Assembly: GCA_966250375.1 (NCBI GenBank)
Contig: CBINHE010000001.1
Location: 80,754 to 144,753 of the forward strand
DNA from: CAMLDH01 sp966250375
GTDB lineage: Bacteria; Pseudomonadota; Gammaproteobacteria; Burkholderiales; Burkholderiaceae_D
Direction of reading: 5' to 3'
Length of the DNA stretch: 64,000 nt
Part shown: one piece after another, positions 45,100-55,117 of the stretch
How the letters are laid out: each line of letters begins with the position of its first letter
Numbering within the stretch: position 1 is the first letter of the stretch
The notes under the pieces: generated by a model
Seen by the model: only the letters and a program-made list of their open reading frames with translations
Told to the model about the DNA's origin: nothing
Database searches by the model: none
Translations under genes and position numbers: made by a program

Positions 45100-45390
45100 G
45101 TTGGCTACGCTCCCGATAAAGTGTCCCGCTGCTCGAAGAGCTCACCGCATTCAATGAGGAATCAAGTTCTCGTGGTTTGGAATTGGGCAAGATACCCAAG
45201 AAGCGCTAATCGGGTAGCCGAGCCTCTATACCCCAAAGGTTATAACGCGTATTTCGTAAGGGCCATAAAACGCCATAAAGCGCGTTCACGCGGCGGCCGC
45301 TATCAGGCCAAACGATTTTCCGTTACCCACGATGGAACTTTGCATTGCCAGCAGCCACTCATTAAACTTTTAACGTATAGAAGGAAAAAT

Positions 45391-46614
45391 ATGATCCCAT
45401 CCCGAATGTCTCCTTATGCCGGTTCGCACATCTCCCGTGAAGTTGCCGAACCGGAGGAAAAAAATCGCTCCAATCCAAACAATAGTGTTGAGAGCAAGAT
45501 GTCTGACACGCCTGGTTCATCGCTTCCAACAAGTGCAAGCCTTAAACGAAATCAAAGGCTTCCTGGCTTTGTCTCTCTCCCCAGCCGCTCTCCGCACACC
45601 GGAGTTTCCATTGGTGGAGAAAATTTCCAGCCAGGCGAAGACACGTCTTCTGAGGTCACCGACTTTATTGAGAAAACGCTTCAGAACGCCACCTATGATT
45701 CTCCTGAGCATTTGCAGTTACGAGCTAAGAATTTCTTCAGGCATATAGATGCTGAACGCGCTATCAATTTGGAAGCCAGGAATGCAATGCGTCAACCGGA
45801 CTCTCCTGTCGCCAGGCAAAGCGCCCATTTGACACATCTTGTTCGAGGCATATGGTCCAAAGCCGAGCTTGCCCCTGAAATCCGCGAACAACTCCATAAA
45901 GAAATTCTCGATCGAAAAAATATATCGGCAGACCAGATTGTGAAGAAATCTATCAATATATTTAAAACGGGCCTTAATGCGATGTTTGCACGTGCTGAGG
46001 AGGGGCCTCTTACATTAGAACAGTCGCAATTCGGCGTTGAAGTTTCATTTGTATTGAGCAGAATTGCCAAGGAATTAAAATCCCACTCTAATTTGTTATC
46101 CATGCTTGATAAGTATTCCTCGAGCGTTGCCTTTTATGCTGATCGTGCAGGCACTCATCATCTCAAGGATGCTCACGGTGTAAATCTCTCGAGTGATCTG
46201 GGAAGTAAAATTCGTGATGAACTCGGCTTGCCGGTAATGTTAGGCACTTCCGGCTCAGGGTCAGACACGGCGGCAACAGCAAAATTTGCGAGCAATCATC
46301 AGGGCGTGCCCCTATGGGCGGATGGCTTGACCGAAGATCAAGGCAGGAGGGCGCTCATAGATGCAGTGTTCCACCATCTTCGGGAACAAATAGCCCCGAT
46401 TGCAGTAAAACCTGCATATGATGCAATGCGCGTTCGAAACGGTGCAGAACCAAAGACTGTTGATCCATTCATGATATTTATACACACTTATCCTGAAGTG
46501 AGCAGTGCTGTTGAGATAACGTTAGATGAGGAAAATGGAAAAGAAGAACGGGTGATGCGCCGCTCTTCCGAGGGAGTGGAGAAGAGATTGAATTTGTTCC
46601 GGGATGCATCATGA
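45391..46614 (+). CDS. Orphan hypothetical protein with effector-like N-terminus
   Basis: The 407-residue protein starts at ATG 45391 after AGAAGGA. Residues 1-90 are rich in Ser, Pro, Asn and Thr and look disordered, as in proteins secreted by type III systems. Residues 90-280 are helical (EHLQLRAKNFFRHIDAERAI; REQLHKEILDRKNISADQIV). A Gly/Ser turn (GTSGSGSD) precedes a C-terminal domain with WADGLTEDQGRRALIDAVFHH. There is no signal peptide or membrane helix. Base composition is more AT-rich than the neighbours, suggesting acquisition. I do not recognise the family. Confidence 0.6.
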   Translation: MIPSRMSPYAGSHISREVAEPEEKNRSNPNNSVESKMSDTPGSSLPTSASLKRNQRLPGFVSLPSRSPHTGVSIGGENFQPGEDTSSEVTDFIEKTLQNATYDSPEHLQLRAKNFFRHIDAERAINLEARNAMRQPDSPVARQSAHLTHLVRGIWSKAELAPEIREQLHKEILDRKNISADQIVKKSINIFKTGLNAMFARAEEGPLTLEQSQFGVEVSFVLSRIAKELKSHSNLLSMLDKYSSSVAFYADRAGTHHLKDAHGVNLSSDLGSKIRDELGLPVMLGTSGSGSDTAATAKFASNHQGVPLWADGLTEDQGRRALIDAVFHHLREQIAPIAVKPAYDAMRVRNGAEPKTVDPFMIFIHTYPEVSSAVEITLDEENGKEERVMRRSSEGVEKRLNLFRDAS

Positions 46615-46857
46615 TAAAAATGGGTGAATCCTCCGCGCAGGAATAAAGTACAAACAAAAGATGTGCCAATTTCAGCACTGTAGTTGAGGTGCCAAAATTG
46701 GCGCGCCCTTTGCAAGAGCTGCACTTATTGTGGCAGACGAGGGCGGTGTGTGCTTTGCGGTATAAATGTGCCGAAATGGACGTTGTACGCGAAGGATGCG
46801 GATACAATCGTACAAGACATTGCATTGCCGATCTTCCATCCTTTATAAGAATAACAA

Positions 46858-47205
46858 TTGTTCCAGCGATTCATCTCAACACTGGCAACGCCGTTCCTTC
46901 CTATAAGGAAGGTATTCCAATGGGCGTGGGCGCTGCAAAACCGCGAGCGCTTGCGTCTGTCGGCAGAAATGTCGCAAATACGCGGGCTGATGCCGTTACT
47001 GATGAAACAGCGCAACGGCTATCACTGGACCGATGTCGAGCGCAAGAAAATCCGGGCGCAGTTGCGCCGACTGGCATTGGTCAGTCCCTACATGGTGCTT
47101 TTTGTGGCGCCGGGCGGATTTCTGGCGTTGCCGGTTCTGGCTTGGTGGCTTGACCGACGTCGGCAGCGGCGCGATGCGAATACATTCAAATCGATAATCG
47201 AATAG
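46858..47205 (+). CDS. Small conserved membrane-associated protein (LETM1-like pattern)
   Basis: The 115-residue product ends with LLMKQRNGYHWTDVERKKIR, LRRLALVSPYMVLFVAPG and GFLALPVLAWWLDRRRQRR: a basic amphipathic stretch, one hydrophobic segment and a basic tail. This resembles the LETM1-like short proteins seen in Burkholderiales. The start is uncertain: TTG 46858 gives the full length, ATG 46969 keeps only the conserved part. Function unknown. The upstream gap 46615-46857 shows no gene. Confidence 0.6.
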   Translation: MFQRFISTLATPFLPIRKVFQWAWALQNRERLRLSAEMSQIRGLMPLLMKQRNGYHWTDVERKKIRAQLRRLALVSPYMVLFVAPGGFLALPVLAWWLDRRRQRRDANTFKSIIE

Positions 47206-47253
47206 CATCCGCTTTCAGCCTACTGAATTTTCAGGAAGTACATTTCACATTCA

Positions 47254-47829
47254 ATGCACCCCTATCTCGCCTCCAGCAAATACATCGACTGGCATCATCC
47301 CGATGTCGCACAAAAAGCCGCCGAACTCGCCGCAGGCTGCACATCGGAAGAAATGCTCGTGAAGCGCTGCTTCGAATTCGTGCGCGACGAAATCAAGCAC
47401 AGTGGCGACTACAAGTGCAATCCTGTTACTTGTAGTGCATCCGAAGTCTTGCGGCACGGCACCGGCTTTTGTTATGCAAAAAGCCATCTGCTGGCAGCAC
47501 TGTTGCGCGTGAATGGCATTCCATCCGGTCTGGGTTATCAGCGACTTGCTGTTGGTACGGAGGGGCCGCCGTTTTGCCTGCACGGCCTCAATGCCGTGTA
47601 TCTGAAGCAGTATGGCTGGTACCGTATCGATGCGAGAGGGAACAAGCCGGGTGTGGATGCCGCATTTTCTCCGCCTCTGGAAAAGCTGGCGTTTCCGATT
47701 ATCAGTCCGCAGGAAAGAGATCTTCCCGAAATCTGGCCGGAACCTTTACCTGTGATCGTAAAAACATTGACGGAATTCACAACGGTGCAGCAGGTTGCCG
47801 AGAACCTACCGGACATCGAAGTCATTTAA
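47254..47829 (+). CDS. Transglutaminase-like family protein
   Basis: The 191-residue protein has the Cys-His-Asp triad of transglutaminase-like enzymes: Cys in GTGFCYAKSHLLAALLR, His in CLHGLNAVYL, Asp in YRIDARGNKPG. Members are cysteine peptidases or amidases. No signal peptide, so cytoplasmic. It stands alone between small conserved genes. Confidence 0.88.
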   Translation: MHPYLASSKYIDWHHPDVAQKAAELAAGCTSEEMLVKRCFEFVRDEIKHSGDYKCNPVTCSASEVLRHGTGFCYAKSHLLAALLRVNGIPSGLGYQRLAVGTEGPPFCLHGLNAVYLKQYGWYRIDARGNKPGVDAAFSPPLEKLAFPIISPQERDLPEIWPEPLPVIVKTLTEFTTVQQVAENLPDIEVI

Positions 47830-47887
47830 AATGAACTCTCCTTACTGCCGATGCGCGGTGTCCATCTGAGCACTCGTATTCAAGCCC

Positions 47888-48316
47888 ATGCCCTTTGCTC
47901 TTTCCTGCTATTACATCGATGAACCGCTGACCGACCAGGAACTGCACTTCGTCACGCAAACCTTGATCGGGCCGTGGGCGAAGTTCAAGACGCGCGCTTC
48001 GTCATTGGTGCAAAAAAGAGTGCCGCTAGTGTTGCCCACGCCCGATGCAAACGGCGTGTATGCCGAAGATCGCGAGCAGCGCGCGGAACGCGTTCGGCCC
48101 AATCTGCAACACGCCGGCATTCGTGCCGATAACGGCCGCCAGGTAGTGTGGGTGATGCCGCGTGAAACCGAATGGGATGCGATCTTTCAATTCGCCATTC
48201 GCGAGGAAACCGGCTTGGCGCCGTTTGTGGCGCAGCGCTGGTTCATTGAGGATGGCATGCCGGTGCGCAAAGAGGTGCGCGTGGTAGATACCCAGATGCT
48301 GATTCAAGGCTTGTAG
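47888..48316 (+). CDS. Hypothetical protein
   Basis: The 142-residue product (MPFALSCYYIDEPLTDQELH) has no domain I know. It is soluble, acidic-basic mixed, with a Trp-containing GRQVVWVMPRETEWDAIFQF segment. It lies 58 bp after the transglutaminase-like gene and could be co-transcribed with it. Confidence 0.6.
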   Translation: MPFALSCYYIDEPLTDQELHFVTQTLIGPWAKFKTRASSLVQKRVPLVLPTPDANGVYAEDREQRAERVRPNLQHAGIRADNGRQVVWVMPRETEWDAIFQFAIREETGLAPFVAQRWFIEDGMPVRKEVRVVDTQMLIQGL

Positions 48317-48428
48317 ACGCGCATCCGGCATCAACACAGATATGGCCGAGACCGATGAGGTGCGGTCATTCTTCCTGTGGCAAATAGGCAATCCACGATT
48401 TCATCCCAACAACTGGCGAAGCAATGAT

Positions 48429-48460
48429 AAAAAAACCCCGCAAGGCCAAAGCCTGCGGGG
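48429..48460 (-). terminator. Terminator of the small membrane protein gene
   Basis: On the minus strand CCCCGCAGGC-TTTG-GCCTTGCGGGG is followed by a T-run, about 45 bp after the stop at 48506. Confidence 0.85.
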
Positions 48461-48505
48461 CATAAATCCTTCCGTGGAAGGAAGGAGGAGACATTCTTTA
48501 CAAGC

Positions 48506-48787
48506 TTAGCCGCGCGATGCCCGCAGGCGCAGTTCTGCAGCAAGGTTAGGCTGCGTCATATCCAATTCGTTTGCCATGCTGTTGAGCATCAACACGCCGC
48601 GCTGGTTACTGTAGTTATTGCGCTGTTGCAGCGATTGATGTGGTGTCAGCACCAGCAACGCAGCACGCAACAAACCGTATGTAAGTGGCTTGAATACGAA
48701 TAACAAAATGGCGAAAACGCCGAGTCCGAGCAACGGAAAAACAATTTGGCCAACAGTGGCAGGTAAGGTAATCGCTAAAATAGACAT
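48506..48787 (-). CDS. Small membrane protein of unknown function
   Basis: The 93-residue protein has one or two hydrophobic helices (VGQIVFPLLGLGVFAILLFV, then LTYGLLRAALLVL) and a polar C-terminus (QQRNNYSNQRG). The ATG has GGAGT upstream and a good terminator follows, so it is a real expressed gene. Family not recognised. Confidence 0.7.
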   Translation of the reverse strand: MSILAITLPATVGQIVFPLLGLGVFAILLFVFKPLTYGLLRAALLVLTPHQSLQQRNNYSNQRGVLMLNSMANELDMTQPNLAAELRLRASRG

Positions 48788-48884
48788 GGGATACTCCTAA
48801 TCAACTCATCAATAATCATCGTTTTGCTGCATTGCAGTGTAAAGATGTCATACTTATAAGTCCAATTTTGAATCTTCATATCTA

Positions 48885-49007
48885 ATATACTTTTTTTGAA
48901 TATCATCGCTTTTTCTTTGCCTTTTTTATCCGGATATTTATTTCAAATATACTGTTTTTGAATATCACTGTTTTTTTCTTTAGCATTTTTATCCGGATTT
49001 TTATTTC
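48885..49007. repeat. Imperfect tandem duplication of about 62 bp upstream of the LysR gene
   Basis: Copy 1 (48885-48946) and copy 2 (48947-49007) both run ATATAC-T-TTTTTGAATATCA through T-rich DNA to TATCCGGAT-TTTATTTC. Each has the palindrome ATCCGGAT. The pair ends 12 bp before the LysR start, so it covers its promoter. Confidence 0.8.
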
Positions 49008-49019
49008 CTCAGGCCAACA

Positions 49020-49970
49020 ATGAGCTTCCTGACCCTTGATTTGAACCTGTTGCGCGTGTTTGATACGGTGATGACCGAACAGAACCTGACACGCGCTGCC
49101 AGCCGCCTAGCGATGACGCAGCCGGCGGTATCGAATGCGCTGCGGCGTTTGCGCGACGCGCTGGGCGACGAGTTGCTGATTCGTACCGCACACGGCGTCA
49201 AGCCGACGCCGCGCGCCGAGGAACTATGGCCAACGGTCAGGAAAGCATTGTCGGAACTGGAAGAAGCAGTCGCGCCGACCATTTTCAATGTATCCAAAGT
49301 GCAGGCGACCTTCCGGATGGCAATGGCGGATGCGACTGCCGTACTGTGGCTACCGTCGCTGGTACGTTCAATCGAAAGCGAAGCGCCGGGCGTCAATGTG
49401 CGCATGGTGCCGCTGACCACGCGCGAGCCGCGGCCGATGCTGTTGCGAGGCGATATTGATCTGGCGATCGGTTTTTTCCCAGGCGTGGTCGCGCAACTGG
49501 CGGGCGGGCCGGATACCCCGATTCGGCACGAGCGCTTGTATTCTGGCAAATACGTTTGCGTGATGCGCAAGAACCACCCGCTGGCAAGTCAGGAATTAAC
49601 GCTGGACGCCTATTGCGCGGCCAACCATTTGCTGGTGAGCTTTTCCGGCCGCGCCCACGGCTTGACCGATGAGGCATTGGCGCGGATCAATCGCGAACGC
49701 CGCATCTTGTTGACGGTGAACCAGTTTTTTACGGCGGGACGGGTGGTGTCAAACTCCGACCTGATTACCGTGTTGCCGCGTCACCTGGTTGGATCGACCG
49801 GCATGACCGGCGCGCTGATTACCAAGGATTTGCCCTTTGAATTGCCCGACGTGCATATGGATATGCTGTGGCATGAGCGCGATGCGCGCAGTCCCGCGCA
49901 CAAGTGGCTTCGTGAACATTTGAGCGCAATGACGGGGGATGCGGTGGAGCGGATTCGGGTGCGCAAGTGA
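49020..49970 (+). CDS. LysR-family transcriptional regulator
   Basis: The 316-residue protein has the N-terminal winged HTH (DLNLLRVFDTVMTEQNLTRA, ASRLAMTQPAVSNALRRLRD) and a periplasmic-binding-like effector domain. It resembles the NodD/SyrM-type branch by its LxLLRVFD start. No divergent target gene is adjacent, so its regulon is unknown. The promoter lies in a tandem 62-bp repeat. Confidence 0.93.
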   Translation: MSFLTLDLNLLRVFDTVMTEQNLTRAASRLAMTQPAVSNALRRLRDALGDELLIRTAHGVKPTPRAEELWPTVRKALSELEEAVAPTIFNVSKVQATFRMAMADATAVLWLPSLVRSIESEAPGVNVRMVPLTTREPRPMLLRGDIDLAIGFFPGVVAQLAGGPDTPIRHERLYSGKYVCVMRKNHPLASQELTLDAYCAANHLLVSFSGRAHGLTDEALARINRERRILLTVNQFFTAGRVVSNSDLITVLPRHLVGSTGMTGALITKDLPFELPDVHMDMLWHERDARSPAHKWLREHLSAMTGDAVERIRVRK

Positions 49971-50029
49971 TGCGCTGGCGGACGATGCGAAAGTAAAGCG
50001 CTATCGTCATGCACCTGCCATTTCGGAAA

Positions 50030-50488
50030 TTACTTGATATGCAGCTTAGACGTATTTTTCACTTCTTCCATCACCGCATAGGTATGTGTCTCGCGCACGC
50101 CTTTTAGCTGCAACAGAGATTTGCCGAGAAATTCACGGTATGCGCTCATGTCCTTCACGCGCGCCTTGATCAGGTAGTCGAAACCACCGGCCACCAAGTG
50201 GCACTCCAGCACTTCCGGAATCACTTGCACGCTGCGCTTGAATGCATCGAACACTTCCGGCGTAGTGCGATCCAGCACCACTTCGATAAACACCAGCAAC
50301 GCTACATCAAGCAGTTGCGGATTGAGTTGCGCGGTGTAACCCAGGATGTAGCCGGCTTCCTGCAACTTGCGCACGCGCTCCAGACATGCGGCGGGCGACA
50401 GGTTCACGTGCGCGGCCAATTCCACATTGCTGATGCGGCCGTCGTTCTGCAATTCCGCCAGAATTTTTTTGCTTATCTTGTCGAGCAT
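50030..50488 (-). CDS. Lrp/AsnC-family regulator, probably of putA
   Basis: The 152-residue protein has an HTH (KILAELQNDGRISNVELAAH, VNLSPAACLERVRKLQ) and the ligand-binding RAM domain (GGFDYLIKARVKD). It is divergent from putA, with 180 bp of AT-rich DNA between. That layout is typical of proline-responsive activators (PutR type) and I infer it controls putA. Confidence 0.9.
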   Translation of the reverse strand: MLDKISKKILAELQNDGRISNVELAAHVNLSPAACLERVRKLQEAGYILGYTAQLNPQLLDVALLVFIEVVLDRTTPEVFDAFKRSVQVIPEVLECHLVAGGFDYLIKARVKDMSAYREFLGKSLLQLKGVRETHTYAVMEEVKNTSKLHIK

Positions 50489-50668
50489 GACGGCTAACCC
50501 CGAAAAATTTTCTTCGGTGGAATTGTCTCATTAAATACAAAATTCTGGTAGCGCCCTCAATTACCAAAATTAATCTACAGCAATTGTCCATACAATCGAA
50601 TCATTGAATCTGGTCGATTTTGCTATATTGGCCTGATTGCCTTTATCCTTTGTAAAGAAAATTACGCC
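50489..50668. promoter_or_regulatory. Divergent lrp-like/putA control region
   Basis: The 180 bp gap is AT-rich with repeated AATT and CCAAAATT-like stretches suitable for Lrp binding. No precise promoter could be assigned with confidence. Confidence 0.5.
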
Positions 50669-53600
50669 ATGTTTAACAGCATCCGCCCGGCTTCAGTGTC
50701 AGCAGTCGAGTCGTTTCCGTTTGCCGCGTTACACGCCGAAATTTTGCGTGATCCGCTGCCATTGCGCGCCGCCGTCACCGCAGCCTACCGCCGCGACGAA
50801 CGCGAAGCGGTGCAAGGGCTACTATCGCAGGTGACAGTAAGCGCATCCTCGCAAATCGCTCTCCAGGCATTGGCGCGCAAACTGGTCGAGTCGGTACGCG
50901 AGAAGCGCACCCGCGCGTCGGGCGTCGATGCGCTAATGCATGAATTTTCCCTGTCATCGGAAGAGGGCGTTGCGCTGATGTGCCTGGCCGAAGCTTTGCT
51001 GCGCATCCCCGACCATCAAACCGCGGATCGCCTGATCGCGGACAAAATCAGCAAAGGTGACTGGCGCCGCCATCTGGGTGAGTCGCCATCGCTGTTCGTC
51101 AATGCTGCGACCTGGGGCTTGCTGATTACCGGCAAATTGGTCGGCACCAGCAGCGAGCAGGGCCTCGGCTCTGCATTGACCAAGCTGATTGCAAAAGGCG
51201 GCGAATCCCTGATCCGCAAAGGCGTCGATCTGGCGATGCGCATGCTCGGCAATCAATTCGTGACAGGCCAGACCATCGATGAAGCACTCGCCAACAGCCG
51301 CGACAATGAGACGCGTGGTTATCGGTATTCATACGACATGCTGGGCGAAGCAGCGCTGACCAGCATCGATGCCGCGAAATATTACGCCGCATACGAAAAC
51401 GCGATTCACGCGATCGGCCGCGTGTCCAATGGGCGCGGCATCAAGCATGGCCCCGGCATTTCAGTGAAGCTGTCGGCCTTGCATCCGCGCTATTCACGCG
51501 TGCAGCGCGAACGCGTGATGCAAGAATTGTTGCCGCGCCTGAAAGTATTGCTGCTCACCGCGAAGCAATACGACATCGGCTTGAACATCGATGCCGAAGA
51601 AGCGGACCGCCTTGAATTGTCGCTCGACCTGATGGAAGCACTGGCGTTCGATGCCGACTTGGCCGGTTTCGATGGCATCGGCTTCGTGGCGCAGGCTTAC
51701 CAGAAGCGCTGCCCGTTCGTGATCGATTATCTGGCCGATCTGGCGCGCAGAAGCAAACGCAAATTCATGGTGCGTCTGGTCAAGGGCGCGTATTGGGATG
51801 CTGAAATCAAGCGTGCGCAAGTCGATGGCATGCCAAGCTATCCGGTCTATACGCGCAAGGTCCACACCGATGTGTCTTACCTCGCCTGCGCGCAAAAACT
51901 GCTGGCCGCCACCGATGTGATTTACCCGCAATTCGCCACGCACAACGCGCATACGCTGGCCGCCATTTACACTTGGGCACAAGAACGGAAAATTTATGAT
52001 TATGAATTCCAATGCCTGCATGGCATGGGTGAAACACTGTACGACCAAGTGGTCGGTGAAGCTAACCTGAACAAGCCATGCCGTATCTATGCGCCGGTCG
52101 GCTCGCATGAAACGCTGCTTGCTTACCTGGTGCGGCGCTTGCTGGAAAACGGCGCGAACTCGTCGTTCGTGAATCAGATTGTCGATGAACAGATATCGGT
52201 CGATGCCCTGATCGCCGACCCATTCGATGCGGTCAGGCAATCGGGCGGCGAACCGCATCCGAATATTGCGCTGCCGGCCGCGTTATACGGCGTCGAGCGA
52301 AAAAATTCTGCCGGTCTCGATTTGAGCAATGAAAGCGTATTACGCACGATCAACGCGATGTTTGCGCAATATGGCGCGCGGCAGTGGCATGCGCATCCGC
52401 TGATCGACGGCAAGGTGACCGCAACGCAAGCGCACCCGGTATTGAATCCAGCCGACCATCGCGATGTGGTCGGCGATGTTATTGAAGCCGATGCCGCCGA
52501 TGTCGACGCCGCGCTGATAGTGGCTGATGCGTATGCGATGGATTGGCAAACCGTGCTGCCGGCCGAGCGCGCCGATGCATTGGCGCGCGCCGCCGATCTG
52601 CTCGAAACGCATCAGCTTGAATTGATGGCATTGGCAATACGCGAAGCAGGAAAATCGCTGCCGAACGCGATTGCCGAAGTGCGCGAAGCGGTCGATTTTT
52701 TGCGCTATTACGCCGCGCAGGTGCATGGCATGCCGAACGCATTGGCGCTCGGACCGGTAGTGTGCATCAGCCCCTGGAATTTTCCGCTGGCCATCTTTAT
52801 CGGCGAAGTCAGCGCCGCGCTGGCCGCCGGCAACGTGGTGCTGACCAAACCTGCCGAGCAAACGCCGTTGATCGCGTATCGCGCGGTACAGTTACTGCAT
52901 GACGCGGGCATCCCGCGCGGCGCTTTGCAATTCCTGCCCGGCAGCGGTGAAACCGTCGGCGCCAAACTGGTTGCCGACAAGCGCGTGCGCGGCGTGATCT
53001 TCACCGGCTCGACCGAAGTAGCGCAAATCATCAACCGCACGTTGGCCAAGCGCTGCGTTGAAGAATCATGCGACATCCCGTTCATTGCTGAAACCGGCGG
53101 CCAGAATGCAATGATTGTCGATTCCAGCGCCTTGCCGGAACAAGTGGTGCAGGACGTGATCAGCTCCGCATTCGACAGCGCTGGCCAACGCTGCTCGGCG
53201 TTGCGCGTGTTGTGCCTGCAAGCCGATATCGCCGACAAAACCTTGCACATGCTGCAAGGCGCGATGGGAGAACTGCGAATCGGCAATCCGGATCGTCTGG
53301 CCACCGATATCGGCCCGGTCATCGACAGCGAAGCGCAACGTGATTTGTACGCGCATATCGAGCGCATCAAGCGCCATGCAAAAAGTTTTTATCAACTGCC
53401 GCTCGACGCGGCGACGCAGCACGGCACATTTGTTGCGCCTACCGTACTCGAAATCGAATCGCTGTCCGAGTTGCAGCGTGAAGTCTTCGGGCCGGTATTG
53501 CATGTGCTGCGTTATACGCGCGACGAGTTGCCGCAGTTGATCGAAGCGATCAACACAACGGGATATGGCTTGACGCTCGGCATTCATTCGCGCATCGATG

Positions 53601-54361
53601 AGACGATCAACTTCATCGCGTCGCGCGCGCATGTTGGCAATATATATGTGAATCGCAATATCGTCGGCGCAGTGGTTGGTGTGCAACCATTCGGTGGCGA
53701 AGGCAAATCCGGCACCGGGCCGAAAGCGGGCGGGCCGCTTTATCTAAAACGCCTGCAGCGCAAGCCTGTCGTCACGCTTGATGCGCACACTATTCATGGC
53801 ATTTCCACTAACGCGGACATGCAACTGCTGGATGTATTAATCGCATGGTCCAAGAATCATGGCCATGAACATATCGCCGTGCTCGTTGAACAATACGCGC
53901 ATGCGACGATGGTCAATACCGCGCTGGTATTGCCGGGCTCGACCGGTGAGCGCAATACCTTGTCGTTTGCGCCGCGCGGTGCGGTGTTGTGTGCGGCAGT
54001 TTCGGCTGACGCTTTATTGAATCAATTGGCAGCGATCTTTGCGACCGGGAATACGGCGTATGTGATGGAAGCTGCTGTTGATTTAATGCCATCCGATTTG
54101 CCGAAGCGTGTGCGCGATGCGATTCGTGTTGTCGAACAGACTCAGTTGAGCGACGTCGCTTTGCATCTGGCCTTGGTGGAGGCATCGCAGATGCATATAC
54201 TGCGACCGTTGCTGGCAGCACGCGATGGCGCGCTGGTGCCGGTGATTGAAACGGTGGCGGAAGCGACGATACCGTTGTGGCGACTGGTGGCGGAACGGGC
54301 GTTGTGTATCAATACGACCGCTGCCGGGGGTAATGCGAGTTTGATGACGTTGGGTGGGTGA
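50669..54361 (+). CDS. putA: Bifunctional proline dehydrogenase / P5C dehydrogenase PutA
   Basis: The 1230-residue enzyme has the helical arm and PRODH barrel (residues about 80-520; GPGISVKLSALHPRYSR, GYDF-type cofactor site RLVKGAYWD), and the aldehyde dehydrogenase module (about 580-1050; PWNFPLAIF, FTGSTEVAQ, ETGGQNAMIV, catalytic Cys in GQRCSALRVL). It oxidises proline to glutamate. No N-terminal ribbon-helix-helix is present, so unlike the E. coli protein it should not repress itself, matching the adjacent Lrp-type regulator. Confidence 0.97.
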   Translation: MFNSIRPASVSAVESFPFAALHAEILRDPLPLRAAVTAAYRRDEREAVQGLLSQVTVSASSQIALQALARKLVESVREKRTRASGVDALMHEFSLSSEEGVALMCLAEALLRIPDHQTADRLIADKISKGDWRRHLGESPSLFVNAATWGLLITGKLVGTSSEQGLGSALTKLIAKGGESLIRKGVDLAMRMLGNQFVTGQTIDEALANSRDNETRGYRYSYDMLGEAALTSIDAAKYYAAYENAIHAIGRVSNGRGIKHGPGISVKLSALHPRYSRVQRERVMQELLPRLKVLLLTAKQYDIGLNIDAEEADRLELSLDLMEALAFDADLAGFDGIGFVAQAYQKRCPFVIDYLADLARRSKRKFMVRLVKGAYWDAEIKRAQVDGMPSYPVYTRKVHTDVSYLACAQKLLAATDVIYPQFATHNAHTLAAIYTWAQERKIYDYEFQCLHGMGETLYDQVVGEANLNKPCRIYAPVGSHETLLAYLVRRLLENGANSSFVNQIVDEQISVDALIADPFDAVRQSGGEPHPNIALPAALYGVERKNSAGLDLSNESVLRTINAMFAQYGARQWHAHPLIDGKVTATQAHPVLNPADHRDVVGDVIEADAADVDAALIVADAYAMDWQTVLPAERADALARAADLLETHQLELMALAIREAGKSLPNAIAEVREAVDFLRYYAAQVHGMPNALALGPVVCISPWNFPLAIFIGEVSAALAAGNVVLTKPAEQTPLIAYRAVQLLHDAGIPRGALQFLPGSGETVGAKLVADKRVRGVIFTGSTEVAQIINRTLAKRCVEESCDIPFIAETGGQNAMIVDSSALPEQVVQDVISSAFDSAGQRCSALRVLCLQADIADKTLHMLQGAMGELRIGNPDRLATDIGPVIDSEAQRDLYAHIERIKRHAKSFYQLPLDAATQHGTFVAPTVLEIESLSELQREVFGPVLHVLRYTRDELPQLIEAINTTGYGLTLGIHSRIDETINFIASRAHVGNIYVNRNIVGAVVGVQPFGGEGKSGTGPKAGGPLYLKRLQRKPVVTLDAHTIHGISTNADMQLLDVLIAWSKNHGHEHIAVLVEQYAHATMVNTALVLPGSTGERNTLSFAPRGAVLCAAVSADALLNQLAAIFATGNTAYVMEAAVDLMPSDLPKRVRDAIRVVEQTQLSDVALHLALVEASQMHILRPLLAARDGALVPVIETVAEATIPLWRLVAERALCINTTAAGGNASLMTLGG

Positions 54362-54500
54362 CGATGCAGGATTGCTACGCACTGCTGCGTCTGCCGTGTT
54401 TGCGGGTGGGCCAGTAGAGGCTCTATACAGCAACTTCCTAACTTCTTTTAAAAACAGTTTTTCCCAATTTCACACAAATCCTGCTTACGGTCACCCACAC

Positions 54501-54845
54501 TCATTCACGGCCTGTTTTTTCAAGAGTAAAGGAGGCCGCCAGGTGAGAAAGCTTTCCGTCCCCATACGAACGAAGCACTTCGGAAACAATGACTTGGTAA
54601 CCGTTAAGCCACTTGGCCTGCGCAGTCTTCGCCTCAAGGTGCTTTGGATGCTTCATTAACGCTTGGAGAGAATCAAGTGAGTCCCAGTAATACACATTGG
54701 AGATCAGTCCAGTTGCTTGACTCTCCCACGACTCTTCTCCCATGTAGCCAGGAATCGATTTGGCGACTTCGGCAATTGCTGTATCAAGCTGATGAAACTC
54801 ATCATCGTATTGCCCTTTGGCGAAAATAAAAGTTGAAGAGTACAT
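54501..54845 (-). CDS. Antibiotic biosynthesis monooxygenase (ABM) family protein
   Basis: The 114-residue protein has the ABM ferredoxin-like fold pattern: STFIFAKGQYDDEFHQLD, IPGYMGEESWES, ISNVYYWDSLDSLQALMKHP, HLEAKTAQAKWLNGYQV. Members include small heme- or quinol-related oxygenases; the substrate is unknown. It is convergent with putA, and no neighbours hint at a pathway. Confidence 0.8.
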   Translation of the reverse strand: MYSSTFIFAKGQYDDEFHQLDTAIAEVAKSIPGYMGEESWESQATGLISNVYYWDSLDSLQALMKHPKHLEAKTAQAKWLNGYQVIVSEVLRSYGDGKLSHLAASFTLEKTGRE

Positions 54846-55117
54846 AAATTCCTAAAAACAGCGGGTTCTGAAAGAGGTAGCTAACGCAACAGTGACGGGG
54901 CAGACTTGTCTGCGTCTCAGTCAACTGCCGTGTTAAAGCTCATAATTTCGTATGACGCATTAATAACGCTTGCCGTCATCTTCCCCTACTCCTGCAATAA
55001 CTCCAAGATAGCAGACCGAACGAAGTCAAGTCTTGCCATTATGTATTTGGTTACGCTGACTGTCTTTAGATATCGAAATATTGGATTGCAAGGCCTGCCA
55101 CCGTTCATCTCTTCACT

